Shown here one piece after another: positions 52,120-62,039 of a DNA stretch of 64,000 nt. The translations under genes were made by a program, and so were the position numbers. Source of the DNA: Chloroflexi bacterium AL-N1 (GTDB lineage: Bacteria > Chloroflexota > Chloroflexia > Chloroflexales > Roseiflexaceae); NCBI GenBank assembly GCA_013122435.1, contig WYDT01000009.1:224367-288366 (forward strand). Direction: 5' to 3'. Under the pieces are notes generated by a model. That model was not told the origin of the DNA and searched no databases. It saw only the letters and a list, made by a program, of their open reading frames with translations. How positions within the stretch are numbered: position 1 is the stretch's first letter; the number at the start of each line of letters is the position of its first letter.

Positions 52120-53271
52120 TCACGTTTGAGTGTTATCATCGGTTTTCTTATCGATTTTGCGCTTGTCAAGGCGGCTGCGCCACTGAGGTAAGCGGTATTT
52201 GCGAAAGCCCTGTCCACGCAGCCATAAAAGCAGTGCCAATGCCCATCCTGACCATGCGATCACCGTTGGGCCAAAGCGACTGGTGAGTAGTGCCACAGCG
52301 AGGACACTGCGGGCAACAGTGACTAATCCCTGACGCAGAGGCATGGCCTTGGCGGGCGCATCCCAATCTACGGTTATAAGTTGTGGCAATAGCTTTCGTT
52401 CCACACATGTAACCAGCGAATCGATATAGATGACATCGGTAAACTGTGCCGCTAGCAGCAGATCGCGATGGAGGATCGGCCACGCAGAAGCGTGTTCTTC
52501 CTCTCCCAGTTCGCCTATGCCCCCCACACCAATCGCATCGGCTGCTGGCCCATAACTTGTGATGAGTGCGCCCCCCAGGTCGCCATTGAGTGCGTCTATC
52601 GGGACACCGCTTGAACACATTAAAACCTCCAGGTCTGTAGGAATATCAACAATATCAAAGGCCCGCTGAACCAACGTGGTACCGATACGGCGGTCGTCGG
52701 CAATAAGAGGTACTTGATAGGTATGCACTTCGTAGCCATCACGATGGATCATCGCAATGAGTTCGCCATATGCATTTTGGGCTGCCGGGTAGAGCACATT
52801 GTCGTGTGCCAGACGGATGCGATTGATGATGTGGCGTACATAGTGTTTTTCCATTCGTACGGCTTCAGTGGGTGGGGCTATCTCCAGCCCGATAGCGTCA
52901 AAACGGAGTTGCTGCTCAGTTGTCCATACATGGAATTTACGGTAGCACGCTAACGCCTGTGGGTAATTTTGGGCATTAAAGGCGTCATCATCTTCTGAAG
53001 CAAAAATCAACCAGGCCACCAGAGGAATGCTATGTTCGTTGAGCAATCGTGCTGCTGTTGCATGCTCTTCGTCAAACTCCGGTAAGCCCAGCGCTATACT
53101 GTAACGATGTTTGGATAGGATGTTGAGGACACCGGGTTGCTGGAGTAACTGTAACAACATTGATCCTTCAAGATTCAGGGTAAAGATAAGCTGGGGGTGT
53201 GGAATCTGCTCCGCAGCCTCTGGACGATCTGAATCAGGCATTGGATTCTGTCGTTGATGGGGGATGGTCAT
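52120..53271 (-). CDS. Hypothetical protein with TIM-barrel-like body and C-terminal membrane helix
   Basis: A 383-residue protein. Residues about 25-300 alternate hydrophobic strands and helices like a (betaalpha)8 barrel (S-I-A-L-G-L-P-E-F, P-L-V-A-W-L-I-F, F-D-A-I-G-L-E-I-A-P-P, Y-E-V-H-T-Y-Q-V-P, I-Y-I-D-S-L). A hydrophobic segment at about 325-355 and a basic C-terminus (K-R-K-I-D-K-K) suggest a tail anchor with the barrel outside or inside the membrane. No catalytic family can be named. Convergent with the MFS gene; divergent from the lamin-tail gene. Confidence 0.65.
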   Translation of the reverse strand: MTIPHQRQNPMPDSDRPEAAEQIPHPQLIFTLNLEGSMLLQLLQQPGVLNILSKHRYSIALGLPEFDEEHATAARLLNEHSIPLVAWLIFASEDDDAFNAQNYPQALACYRKFHVWTTEQQLRFDAIGLEIAPPTEAVRMEKHYVRHIINRIRLAHDNVLYPAAQNAYGELIAMIHRDGYEVHTYQVPLIADDRRIGTTLVQRAFDIVDIPTDLEVLMCSSGVPIDALNGDLGGALITSYGPAADAIGVGGIGELGEEEHASAWPILHRDLLLAAQFTDVIYIDSLVTCVERKLLPQLITVDWDAPAKAMPLRQGLVTVARSVLAVALLTSRFGPTVIAWSGWALALLLWLRGQGFRKYRLPQWRSRLDKRKIDKKTDDNTQT

Positions 53272-53430
53272 GCATTATCCTAACTCGCAACACATGCTAT
53301 TGCTTTGCTCAAAGAAAGATACGTGTATTCTAGCATATTGTGTTGTTTTTGATTGTCACCAATCGCTGGTGTGCATCCTGAACATAGTGTTTCTATCTCG
53401 CGGCACATTTCTTGCTAAAAAATAACCGCT

Positions 53431-53460
53431 TGGTGAGATATTTTTTATTCGTTCTCACCA
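53431..53460. promoter_or_regulatory. 8-bp inverted repeat upstream of the lamin-tail protein gene
   Basis: TGGTGAGA (53431-53438) and TCTCACCA (53453-53460) are perfect arms around a T-rich 14-base loop, 41 bases before the start codon. It may be an operator or an mRNA leader hairpin. Confidence 0.45.
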
Positions 53461-53500
53461 CGAAGTTTTATCGTCTTAGCAATGTGAGACGGAGGTATGT

Positions 53501-54640
53501 ATGACATTGATCACCAACGTATGGCGATCACGATTAAACATTGGTGTTGCTGGTGCGCTTCTTGCCGGTACGTTTGCTGTCGCAGGTACAAGTACGCAAG
53601 TTGCAGCCCAGGAAGAAGATGAACGCTGCTTTGAAGAGACGGAGTTTTGTATTTCAGGACGTATCCGCGAGTACTGGGAGCAAAATGGTGGTCTACCGGT
53701 CTTTGGTTTTCCGATTGGACCCCAACAGGAAGAGACCATTGAGGATCAAACACTCCAGGTACAGAGGTTTGAGCGCAATCGCTTAGAGCTACATCCTGAA
53801 AACGAAGCCCCATATGATGTGTTGTTAGGCCGTCTTGGTGCGGATCGACTCGTACAGCAGGGCCGCAATTGGGAAGAGTTCCCCAAGAGTGAGGCACAAG
53901 AAGATTGTGCGTTCTTTGAGGAAACCGGACACAATGTATGTGGTGAAATTCTAGAGGCGTGGCGTGCGAACGGTTTGGAATTTGACGGAGTCAGTGGTTT
54001 CAGTGAAGCAGAAAATCTGGCCTTATTTGGTTTGCCACTCAGTGGTGAGTATGTTGAAACATTGAGTGACGGCAACGATTATACCGTGCAAATGTTTGAG
54101 CGCGCACGCTTCGAACTCCATCCTGAAAATGAGCCACCATTCAACGTATTGCTTGGCTTGTTAGGTGTTGAGGTCCAGGACGGTGGCGAAGAAGCTCCTG
54201 AGCCTGCTCCTGAGCCTGCCCCGCTTCCTGAGCCTTCGTTCAACGAGTGTCAGGCTGATCCAAACGCTAGTATTGCACCAGACTTCCCGGTCAATATTTC
54301 CGACATTGATAAAGCAGGTCAGGTAGTGACTCTGGAAAATGTCAGTGATGAAGCTATTGATCTGACAGGCTGGACCATGTGTAGCATTGAGGGAAGTCAG
54401 ACCCACAGTGAACTTGAAGGCACACTAGAAGCGGGTGGCACACTGACCGTTGAATACGCTGAAGATGAAACGATTTGGAATGCTGAAGCACAGGATGATG
54501 GTGCTCTCTACAACGCCGATGGCCAGTTGGTAAGCTATTGGGCTGATCCTGCTGCGGAAACCGAACCTGAGGAAGAAACTCAACCAGGTGAAGGTGAAGA
54601 GACTCAGCCTGGAACAGATGAAGAAGAATCCGGAACGTAA
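53501..54640 (+). CDS. Secreted protein with two W-x-x-N-G-G repeats and a lamin-tail domain
   Basis: A 379-residue exported protein: signal peptide residues 1-36 (ends V-A-A-Q). Two repeats follow (about 43-115 and 135-215), each with C-F/A-x-E-T-x-x-x-x-C/V, Y-W-E-Q-N-G-G-L-P-V-F-G-F-P-I, F-E-R-x-R-x-E-L-H-P-E-N and V-L-L-G-x-L-G. Then come a Pro/Glu linker (about 222-242) and a lamin-tail-like beta domain (about 250-345; V-T-L-E-N-V-S-D-E-A-I-D-L-T-G-W-T-M), and a very acidic tail. RBS CGGAGG lies before the ATG. The repeat is one I associate with Chloroflexota surface proteins; the role is unknown. Confidence 0.82.
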   Translation: MTLITNVWRSRLNIGVAGALLAGTFAVAGTSTQVAAQEEDERCFEETEFCISGRIREYWEQNGGLPVFGFPIGPQQEETIEDQTLQVQRFERNRLELHPENEAPYDVLLGRLGADRLVQQGRNWEEFPKSEAQEDCAFFEETGHNVCGEILEAWRANGLEFDGVSGFSEAENLALFGLPLSGEYVETLSDGNDYTVQMFERARFELHPENEPPFNVLLGLLGVEVQDGGEEAPEPAPEPAPLPEPSFNECQADPNASIAPDFPVNISDIDKAGQVVTLENVSDEAIDLTGWTMCSIEGSQTHSELEGTLEAGGTLTVEYAEDETIWNAEAQDDGALYNADGQLVSYWADPAAETEPEEETQPGEGEETQPGTDEEESGT

Positions 54641-54676
54641 TCTCCTTGACCGTTTTGTTTGATGAAAAGAACGATG

Positions 54677-54710
54677 GACGATCACAATTTCTTGTGATCG
54701 TCTGTTTTTT
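54677..54710 (+). terminator. Intrinsic terminator
   Basis: GACGATCACAA-TTTC-TTGTGATCGTC, a perfect 11-bp stem, then TGTTTTTT. It ends the lamin-tail protein transcript. Confidence 0.88.
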
Positions 54711-55596
54711 ATTGTGATAAAGCTTCTACATCACCTACAAACATACTCAACACCCCACTAAAAGCCGATCGTATGTTGGCAAATTCTGGTCTCGGGCTTT
54801 CGGGAAAACCGGTTAAAACCTGAGCTTTAGCAAGAAATCCGGTCAGTGTATGAACCGTTTGATGTTGGTGAGCAGGTGTTTCAGGTTCAGCGGGCATGAT
54901 GGCAAGCGGGATAGCAGAATTTGATAGTACCTGCATATCGCTGTCATCTACACCACGTAGCACTGTTCCGCTTAGTAACTGCTCGGCAGTCTTACGGATG
55001 ATGTTCGCTGCAACTGTACGTGACAATGAGCGAAATGACTGTGTCAACATGGGATCATGAAGTAAGGCGAAACCCCAGGGAAATCCGGCCTGCCCACTTT
55101 CGGGCCTTGGTACCCCCTGTGCCTGTAGGAGATCGAGATAGGCTACGGTTCCGTGTTGCTCTATGAGTTTAGCAGAATGTTCAAAAGCGCTCTGAAGTGC
55201 TTGGTGATCGGGTGTGGCAGGCCAGCAGAGCCCAAGTGAACGAACGTGTTGAGGCGCGTTGAGTGCTAACCGAATCGCCGCTGAACAGCCATTTGACCCC
55301 GCAATAAGATGTACTTTGTCTACTCCCGCATTGGTGATGACTTTCACCAGATCAGCAGCTTCGATATCCCATGAGTGTGCAGTAAAGGTTGAAGTGGTGC
55401 GCCCTGTGCCAAAACGGCGATCAGGGACAAGCACACGATAGCCTTTAGTACGCAAATCCTCAGCAATACCGGGTGTTTCCCAGAAGCACTCACCATTCAT
55501 GGGCTCAAAAAGCCCACCGTGTACAAGCAGCACTGGTGTGCCATCACCTTCATCGTCATACCAGATACGGGCCGTGTCATGTGCAACGAAAGGCAT
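54709..55596 (-). CDS. Alpha/beta-hydrolase fold protein
   Basis: A 295-residue hydrolase. Marks: V-L-L-V-H-G-G-L oxyanion strand near residue 22, V-L-V-P-D-R-R-F-G-T-G-R, and the nucleophile elbow I-A-G-S-N-G-C-S (Ser in A-G-S-N-G, with Ala instead of the usual Gly at -2). The catalytic acid and His are not obvious. I chose ATG 55596 with GGGAGG upstream; an in-frame ATG at 55620 lacks it. The substrate is unknown. Confidence 0.85.
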   Translation of the reverse strand: MPFVAHDTARIWYDDEGDGTPVLLVHGGLFEPMNGECFWETPGIAEDLRTKGYRVLVPDRRFGTGRTTSTFTAHSWDIEAADLVKVITNAGVDKVHLIAGSNGCSAAIRLALNAPQHVRSLGLCWPATPDHQALQSAFEHSAKLIEQHGTVAYLDLLQAQGVPRPESGQAGFPWGFALLHDPMLTQSFRSLSRTVAANIIRKTAEQLLSGTVLRGVDDSDMQVLSNSAIPLAIMPAEPETPAHQHQTVHTLTGFLAKAQVLTGFPESPRPEFANIRSAFSGVLSMFVGDVEALSQ

Positions 55597-55903
55597 ACAA
55601 CCTCCCAGATCTTTCAGCATTGTAACAGCTTCATTATAGCTGTGTGTACATCATTATGGCACGTTTTATGGATTCCGCTTTTTACCAATACCTGTGTTTA
55701 TGGTTCTGATGGGATGCATACTTCTAGTAATCCTGAGCATAAACTGATTATTGACACCTTGATCCATCTGGTCTCAGTGTTTTATTGTAAACATAATGAG
55801 TTGTCAAACATGGGTATAAAACCTATGCTTATCTTATCACTCATTCCATGTTGACTAAGCCATCTCATAGTTGGTTCTCGAAAGTAAATCTATGGAGAAA
55901 CCT
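55597..55903. other. Intergenic region with a candidate promoter
   Basis: About 307 bases without a gene. TTGTCA (55801-55806) and TATGCT (55824-55829) with a 17-base spacer form a candidate promoter for the secreted TIM-barrel gene. Confidence 0.4.
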
Positions 55904-57916
55904 ATGCTTACCGTATCAACTTCTCGCCTTCACCGTTGGATCGCATTTGCCATCGTTCTTATCATTACCACCAGTATCGTTCTTAGTTTCCCTGCAGCGC
56001 AAGCCCAGCCAGGTGGTGCACTAACTGTGGATAGCAATGGTCACTGGTTTGTCTACAATGACACTGGGGAGCCCTATTTTATGGCTGGGGCTGGTGGACC
56101 TGAAGGCTTTTTATACTATTCTGATGAGCGGAAACAACAGATCGTTGATGATCTCATCACATCGGGTGCTAATGCCATTTATATGCACTCGATCCGCTCG
56201 AACGGCGGTGATGGAAAAGCCAGCGAAAACCCCTTTAATGATACCAGCAATCCCAACAGTGGCGTCAACATGGATGTGCTTGACAATTGGGATAGGTATT
56301 TCAAACAACTTGACGATGCTGGTATTACCCTGTGGCTTCATCTGTACGACGATGGCACACGCCCATGGGGATGTGCTGTTCCGCTTCCACAGGCTGAAAA
56401 AGACTATGTTTCAACTATTGTCAATAAATTCAAAAAATACCAACACGTGGTGTGGCTCTCTGGCGAAGAGCACAAAATGAAAGGCTGTGATGACGCTCAG
56501 GATGTTGTGAAGATGAAGGCACTCGCTGCTGAGATTCGCAAGCACGACACCGTCCATCCGCTGGGTGTCCATCATAACAATGGGGAAAAGTTTGCCTATG
56601 CTGGTGACCCCAATATCAACGTCTTTGGACAACAAGTCTGTGGCAGTGACTCACATCGAAGTGTTGATGGGCTGCACAATGTCGGTGCATGGGGCGACTA
56701 TGTCTATGTGATGGCCGAATGTCACCCATGGCACAAAGATTTGCTTCGTGATGGTGATCGCACCACTCTGCGCCAGTCATTCTGGGGTAGTGTGATGGCT
56801 GGTGGATATGTGCTGTTCTACGATGCGTATGAACAAACTGATCCATCATTAGCAATGCTCGAAGATTTAGGACGCATCAACAGTTTTATGAACACTACAC
56901 GTTTTCATGAGATGGCTCCCAATGATGGTCTGGCCAATGGCGGCACTCGCTGGGTTTTAGCGAATGAATCGAAGAGTTTGTATATCCTGTATTCAAACAA
57001 GAATCCTGGTGATATGGGAGCCAAAAACCTGACTGCTGGCACCTATGCTCTTACCTGGTACAACCCAATTGATGGTAAAACTGTCCAACAGACTAAGACT
57101 GTGAACAGTGGAAATCAGAACTTTACGAAGCCATCTGGGATCGGAAACGAAGCCGTGTTGTATGTTGAGCGACAGAACGGTAGTGCACCGACCGCCACCC
57201 CACCAACCACGACGCCACCAACCGCTACCCCCGTCCCACCAACGGTGACACCAGCCCCCGGTGGCCCCGAGGTGACCGGATTTAATGGCATTCCTGCCAA
57301 CGGTGTTGTAAGCGGTGTAGCTGAAATCGAGGCAACGGTCGAAGGTAGTGATATCGCTCGGGTAACATTTGATCTGACTGGCCAACAAAACGATACACAC
57401 ACCGAAAAGGTGGTCCCCTACTACTTCAAGGGTGATATCAATGGAGATCCAAAAGGTTGGGACACCACATCTGTGCCAGATGGCGAGTATATATTGACCG
57501 CTACAGCCTTCAACAGTGCCGGAGCGAGTGGCTCAAAATCGATTGAGTTTACTATACAGAACACCGAACCGACCGCCACACCTGTGCCAGCAACTGCAAC
57601 CCCTACACCCAGTGGTCCACAGGTGACTGAGTTCAAAGGTGTTTCAGCAGATGGGAGTGTGAGCGGCGTTGCCGAGATGGAAGCCATCGTCACAGGCAGC
57701 AATATTGCGAAGGTGACGTTTGCGTTGACTGGACCGCAGAATGATACCTGGACTGAACGAGAAACACCCTACTACTTTAAGGGCAACAATGGTGATAAGC
57801 TTCTGGGTTGGGATACGCAAAAAGTGCCAAACGGCGAGTACACCCTGACTGCAACGGCTTTCGACAGTGCAGGAGAGAGTAGCGCGAAATCGGTCACCTT
57901 TACCGTGCAAAACTAA
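55904..57916 (+). CDS. Secreted glycosidase-like protein with two Ig-like C-terminal repeats
   Basis: A 670-residue exported protein. A signal peptide (about 1-35, ends A-Q-A-Q) is followed by a DUF4038-like TIM-barrel region (about 40-400; Y-F-M-A-G-A-G-G, W-L-H-L-Y-D-D-G, V-V-W-L-S-G-E-E-H, V-M-A-E-C-H-P-W). Then a beta module, a Thr/Pro linker, an Ig-like domain (about 460-565), a second linker and a second, similar domain (about 580-670, sharing P-Y-Y-F-K-G and E-Y-x-L-T-A-T-A-F). Putative acids are in S-G-E-E and A-E-C. It likely acts on extracellular glycans. The ATG at 55904 is preceded by GGAG at 55894-55897. Confidence 0.78.
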   Translation: MLTVSTSRLHRWIAFAIVLIITTSIVLSFPAAQAQPGGALTVDSNGHWFVYNDTGEPYFMAGAGGPEGFLYYSDERKQQIVDDLITSGANAIYMHSIRSNGGDGKASENPFNDTSNPNSGVNMDVLDNWDRYFKQLDDAGITLWLHLYDDGTRPWGCAVPLPQAEKDYVSTIVNKFKKYQHVVWLSGEEHKMKGCDDAQDVVKMKALAAEIRKHDTVHPLGVHHNNGEKFAYAGDPNINVFGQQVCGSDSHRSVDGLHNVGAWGDYVYVMAECHPWHKDLLRDGDRTTLRQSFWGSVMAGGYVLFYDAYEQTDPSLAMLEDLGRINSFMNTTRFHEMAPNDGLANGGTRWVLANESKSLYILYSNKNPGDMGAKNLTAGTYALTWYNPIDGKTVQQTKTVNSGNQNFTKPSGIGNEAVLYVERQNGSAPTATPPTTTPPTATPVPPTVTPAPGGPEVTGFNGIPANGVVSGVAEIEATVEGSDIARVTFDLTGQQNDTHTEKVVPYYFKGDINGDPKGWDTTSVPDGEYILTATAFNSAGASGSKSIEFTIQNTEPTATPVPATATPTPSGPQVTEFKGVSADGSVSGVAEMEAIVTGSNIAKVTFALTGPQNDTWTERETPYYFKGNNGDKLLGWDTQKVPNGEYTLTATAFDSAGESSAKSVTFTVQN

Positions 57917-57943
57917 CTTCATCGCAAAAAACAGTACGCTACT

Positions 57944-57973
57944 CAGGGCGGCCTTCTGGCCGCTCTGTTTTTT
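57944..57973 (+). terminator. Intrinsic terminator
   Basis: CAGGGCGGCC-TTCT-GGCCGCTCTG (10-bp stem, one mismatch) followed by TTTTTT. Confidence 0.88.
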
Positions 57974-58047
57974 GTTGACAAAATCTATAGGTTCATTAGC
58001 ATGGAGAACTACAATCGTTAACAAAACGAAATGAGAGGAGCGAGCAG

Positions 58048-60072
58048 ATGGTAGCTCACAATGACGTAGATCAACGCGCTGCCGAGAGTGTTTTGTGTTT
58101 ACGGTTAGAAAAAGCATTTGATGTTGATGAACCATCAGATGCGCCAAGTCCCTGGATGTTGTGCTATCGAGCAATGTCATAGCGGATCGCGCATGGTGAG
58201 TATGGCCTGGCCCTCGTATCTGGTCATGCCGCTGCACGTGCCTTTGGTGCGTGTGGTGACATCAATGGGCAGGCACGATCACTGGCTGAAGTTGCGATTG
58301 CGCGGTACCACCTGGGCCAGTATGCGACGGCCCTTGCAGAAATGGCCGAGTGTCCATTACCAGATGATCCAACCTGTGCAGCCTCTCTCTTTTTTGCACG
58401 TTACCTCAATGAACTCGGCCTAGATAACCTTCACGCCGCGATTGATTCTGGTCGTGCAGGATTCGCAGCCCTCCAACGGGAGACCACGCTTGAACGTCGG
58501 ATGGTCTGGCGAATCGCACTGCAACGCAATATCGCCGTAGCTTACCATTGTGTAGGCGATCTTGCTGCAGCACGCGCTGCTATTGATGATGCACTCCAAC
58601 TAGTTGAGCAGTATCAGCCACAGAGGTACAAATATACCTGGAGCCTTTACGAAAAAGGTGTTCTGGAGCAACGAGCGGGCTATTTTGATACTGCACTTGA
58701 TTTCCTGTGTCGAGCCGAGGAAGGGCTTCAGCATGATCATCATTCAGGTCCATTAGAACGGTGGATCATTGTGGCGAAAGGTCATTTGCTACGTGATACA
58801 GGGCAATTAGCGGAGGCTGAGGCATGTTTCCAGCGTGGTGGCTGGGGCGAAGGCACTGAGGGGCCACTGATGCTCTGGTTACTACAAGGGCGTTATACTG
58901 AAGCTCGTTGTGCAGCCGAGGCCCATCTGGCTGCAGCACAGGCCTCTGATTCGCCGATTGTGGCGATGCACCTGAAGGTATTATTGGCACTCCTTGACCT
59001 CGAAACACAACCCTCACTGTATATCCGTGAGCAGTTACGGGCTGCCGCTACCTGTTATGCCAACAGTGGATTTCGCTATCATCATGCAAGTGTGCTCTTG
59101 CATCTCGCAGCAGTCGAGTATGCGCTGGGTGACACAGCGGCAGGTGACGCAGCACTTGCAGATGCACTACATTTTGGTGCCAACAGTGGGTACCGTAACT
59201 TTGCCTGGTGGCAGCCGCAGCGCATGCAAATGCTACTCCAGCGGGCGGTACAATCGGCCATTGAAGTTGACTACAGCACAATGCTGCTACGAGTGAGAGC
59301 GCTTGATCGCCAAGCTGTATCCAGACTCTGGCTGCGTTGCTTTGGTCAGTTCGAGGTACTGCTAGACGATCAACCCATACCGCCAGAACGCTGGCGTGTT
59401 GGCAATACGGGTGTCTTACGCATGCAGCGTATGTTGTTATGTCTGGCCCGCAACCGTGCCCCACAATCGTCAGAGCAGATTGCCCGGTATGTCTGGTCAG
59501 ACTCATGGGAGCAGATTAACCTCAATGATAACTTCCACCTCACGCTCAATGGGCTACGGCGTGTGTTGGAACCCAATCTGGCCCACGCTGGCGAGTCACA
59601 GTGTATTTTGACCACAAAAGAGGGCTATCAACTCGCTTCCCATATTCAGGTTGATGTCGATCTGGACACATGGCTTGCACAGGCCCATACTGCACGACAG
59701 GCCAACAGCAAGAATGAGCGTGACGTTGCTCGCACAGCCTTTCTGTCGGTAGAGCAGGAGTATACAGGTGACTTTGCGCTTGCCAGACATGATCCGCTTG
59801 AAGCAGCCGAGTATCACCATGTTTTTTGTGAAGCGGTGCGCTGGTTGGCTACTGATGATCTGGATCAGAAAGACTTTGCGGCCTGCCTGACACGTGCTAA
59901 ACGCTTACTGCATGAGGATCGTTACGATGCCACCGCGTCGGAACTCGTGATCTCAGCTTTGTTGGCACTGGGTAATCGACGTGCAGCACGGCGACAGTAC
60001 CAGCGTCATCTGGAGACCCACGAGACGCTCTCCCCGGCTCTGCACAAGTTGATCCGCAAACATCGACTTTGA
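58048..60072 (+). pseudogene. SARP/BTAD-type transcriptional regulator gene with an in-frame TAG at codon 45
   Basis: ATG 58048 has AGGAG 7 bases upstream. The frame encodes 44 residues (M-V-A-H-N-D-V-D-Q-R ... C-Y-R-A-M-S), meets TAG at 58180-58182, and continues in phase (R-I-A-H-G-E-Y-G-L-A-L) for 630 codons. The product has TPR-like helical repeats (about 50-420). An OmpR-like winged helix with L-R-C-F-G-Q-F-E-V-L-L-D (about 430-520) and a BTAD domain (about 535-670) follow. Downstream ATGs, such as 58342, lack an RBS and would cut into the repeats. Probably CAG changed to TAG; suppression is not excluded. Confidence 0.75.
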
Positions 60073-60082
60073 GTAACGATGG

Positions 60083-60170
60083 ACGGCGGTTAGAAACCGC
60101 CGCTACTCACGAAAGCAAACCTCCCTGGAGCGGCACAAAGTGAACCACAAAAGGCTGATTCCCTAAGTGA
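60083..60170. repeat. GC-rich dispersed repeat, copy 1 (hairpin plus GGCACAAAGTGAACC motif)
   Basis: GGCGGTT-AGA-AACCGCC forms a 7-bp hairpin at 60086-60102. GGCACAAAGTGAACCACAAA-AGGC (60132-60155) follows, and then TGATTCCCTA. The same 24-mer recurs at 63915-63938, again after a GGCGGTT-containing stretch. Confidence 0.7.
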
Positions 60171-60307
60171 TTTCCTAAGATGTAGGATGCTATTATCAAT
60201 ATAGATTTCACACCAGAAAGGAGGTAGTTAAGAATTATCTGAGCGTTAATAATCGTATTTATGTCGGTTTTGATGGGGTGTGTAAACTTAACTAAAGGAG
60301 GAGTTCT

Positions 60308-61936
60308 ATGTTTAACAGACTAAGTCGGCAATTGGCAGGTATGTTCATTATAATGGGTTTGTTCGCGTTATTTATTGGTCCAATGACGTATGTGCGAGCA
60401 CAAGGTAATCAATCAGAGTATAAGGTGCTCTTTAAGCTTCCAATTGATGAAGAAGGTGTAATGTATTCACCTGCTGGTGAGGAAATGCTACAGTGGGGAC
60501 CTAAAGCTCTAGCAGTCGCACCTGATGGCACTTTTATCATTGCTAATACTGTAGCTAACAATTTGCTTCGAATAAACCAAACAGGCGAGATCATAGATAA
60601 AATCGATCTTAGTGAGTTGGCAGTTGGTGTAACAGATATAGAAACAACTGAAGAAGGTATTTTTGCACTCGACAGTGCTGCTCCTGAACCGTCTGTCCTC
60701 CATCTTACGCATACAGGTGATTTAATTGCGCGATATAATATACCTTTCAAGGAACAGTTTCTTATCTCAGTAACAGGTTTGGTACTGAACGACAACGATG
60801 AATTGTTTATCGAAGATCGGGCACAGATTACTGATAAATTACTTGACTCTACAGGACAATTAGCAGCTGATGAGCAGGGAAATACAGGGATACAAGCTGT
60901 TGATGGCTTTTCTGTAGGAGGTCATACAATCCATATTCCTAAGTCTTCAGTGGCTCAAGAGACAAAGCATGATGAAACTATACTAATCGGAGGGAACAGT
61001 GTTGATATCGCTGTCGAACAAGATCTTGGTGGTGTCCAAATAGTTGGTGCACATTCTGCCAAATCTTTTTATGCACAGGTAACTGAACTTTCGAATGATG
61101 CCGCAGGTACATTGTTAGTAGATACTGTTCTTCATCAGTATAGTGTTGACGGTCAGCTACTTGGGCTAGCGCGTATCCCATTACAAGAACAGTTTGTTCG
61201 TGTTGACAATCCCATTGCACTAGGTGAAAACGCTGCTTACGCACTTCTGACAGAACCTGAGTATATATCAGTTGTACAACTCAATCTCTACGATACATTA
61301 CCTTCAATTCTCCCAGTTAAATCGCGGCAAGACGACAAAACACAAGAAATCCAACATGGTGAGTCTGGTGTTAATTCTTGCTCTATCTACCGCCAATATA
61401 TATCACAAAATGCATACTCATATATTAGTGCCTCAAAGTATCTCAATGTGACCAATACCGATGGAGATTGTGCAGGTCGCAGTAAACCTAGATACATTGG
61501 TGGTCCTGGAACCTATACAGGAGTTCCGTATGACTGGGGCGGAAATAATACTGCCGCAGATTATACGTCAGCTATGGATGATGGCTATAAGGCTGGTAAT
61601 ACAAATACTGCATATGGTAAGCTAGGTTGTTCACGTGGTGTAGATTGTTCGGGCCTTGTAACTCGTGCCTGGGGAAGAAGTGATAAGAAATATGGCACCT
61701 CTACGCTCCCTGAAATCTCAACAGCTTTGCCCGATCAGTGGTCACTTAAAGAGGGTGATATAATGAATGACTTTGTAACCCACGTATTTCTTATTAGATC
61801 AATTGATGACGGAGGAGCCAATGTGTATGAGTCTACTGTAGATGCAGGTCTAGACCGAGTAGTATATCGATATCTGCCTTGGGGAGCCTTTAATGGTTTT
61901 CAACCAAACAGGTATAATAATTTATGTGATCCATAG
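60308..61936 (+). CDS. Secreted beta-propeller + NlpC/P60-like cysteine peptidase
   Basis: A 542-residue exported protein: signal peptide 1-32 (ends V-R-A-Q). An N-terminal propeller-like part (about 40-340) has repeated blade sequences (A-L-A-V-A-P-D-G-T-F-I-I-A-N, L-L-R-I-N-Q-T-G-E-I-I). The C-terminal cysteine-peptidase domain (about 400-542) has P-Y-D-W-G-G-N-N, the nucleophile C447 in G-V-D-C-S-G-L-V and H492 in F-V-T-H-V-F-L-I. It likely cleaves peptidoglycan peptides or amides outside the membrane. RBS AAAGGAGGAG. It heads a group of small lipoprotein genes and ends in a strong hairpin. Confidence 0.85.
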   Translation: MFNRLSRQLAGMFIIMGLFALFIGPMTYVRAQGNQSEYKVLFKLPIDEEGVMYSPAGEEMLQWGPKALAVAPDGTFIIANTVANNLLRINQTGEIIDKIDLSELAVGVTDIETTEEGIFALDSAAPEPSVLHLTHTGDLIARYNIPFKEQFLISVTGLVLNDNDELFIEDRAQITDKLLDSTGQLAADEQGNTGIQAVDGFSVGGHTIHIPKSSVAQETKHDETILIGGNSVDIAVEQDLGGVQIVGAHSAKSFYAQVTELSNDAAGTLLVDTVLHQYSVDGQLLGLARIPLQEQFVRVDNPIALGENAAYALLTEPEYISVVQLNLYDTLPSILPVKSRQDDKTQEIQHGESGVNSCSIYRQYISQNAYSYISASKYLNVTNTDGDCAGRSKPRYIGGPGTYTGVPYDWGGNNTAADYTSAMDDGYKAGNTNTAYGKLGCSRGVDCSGLVTRAWGRSDKKYGTSTLPEISTALPDQWSLKEGDIMNDFVTHVFLIRSIDDGGANVYESTVDAGLDRVVYRYLPWGAFNGFQPNRYNNLCDP

Positions 61937-61958
61937 AGTTTACAACATACTCATTTTG

Positions 61959-61989
61959 AGATCAGCGTGAGTCTTACTCACGCTGATCT
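61959..61989 (+). terminator. Strong hairpin after the NlpC/P60-like gene
   Basis: AGATCAGCGTGAGT-CTT-ACTCACGCTGATCT, a perfect 14-bp stem. Only a weak T-rich tail follows (TATAGAGTTATTTATATTTG). Confidence 0.7.
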
Positions 61990-62039
61990 TATAGAGTTAT
62001 TTATATTTGTTTAATTGATGCGAACAGGAATATTATGAT

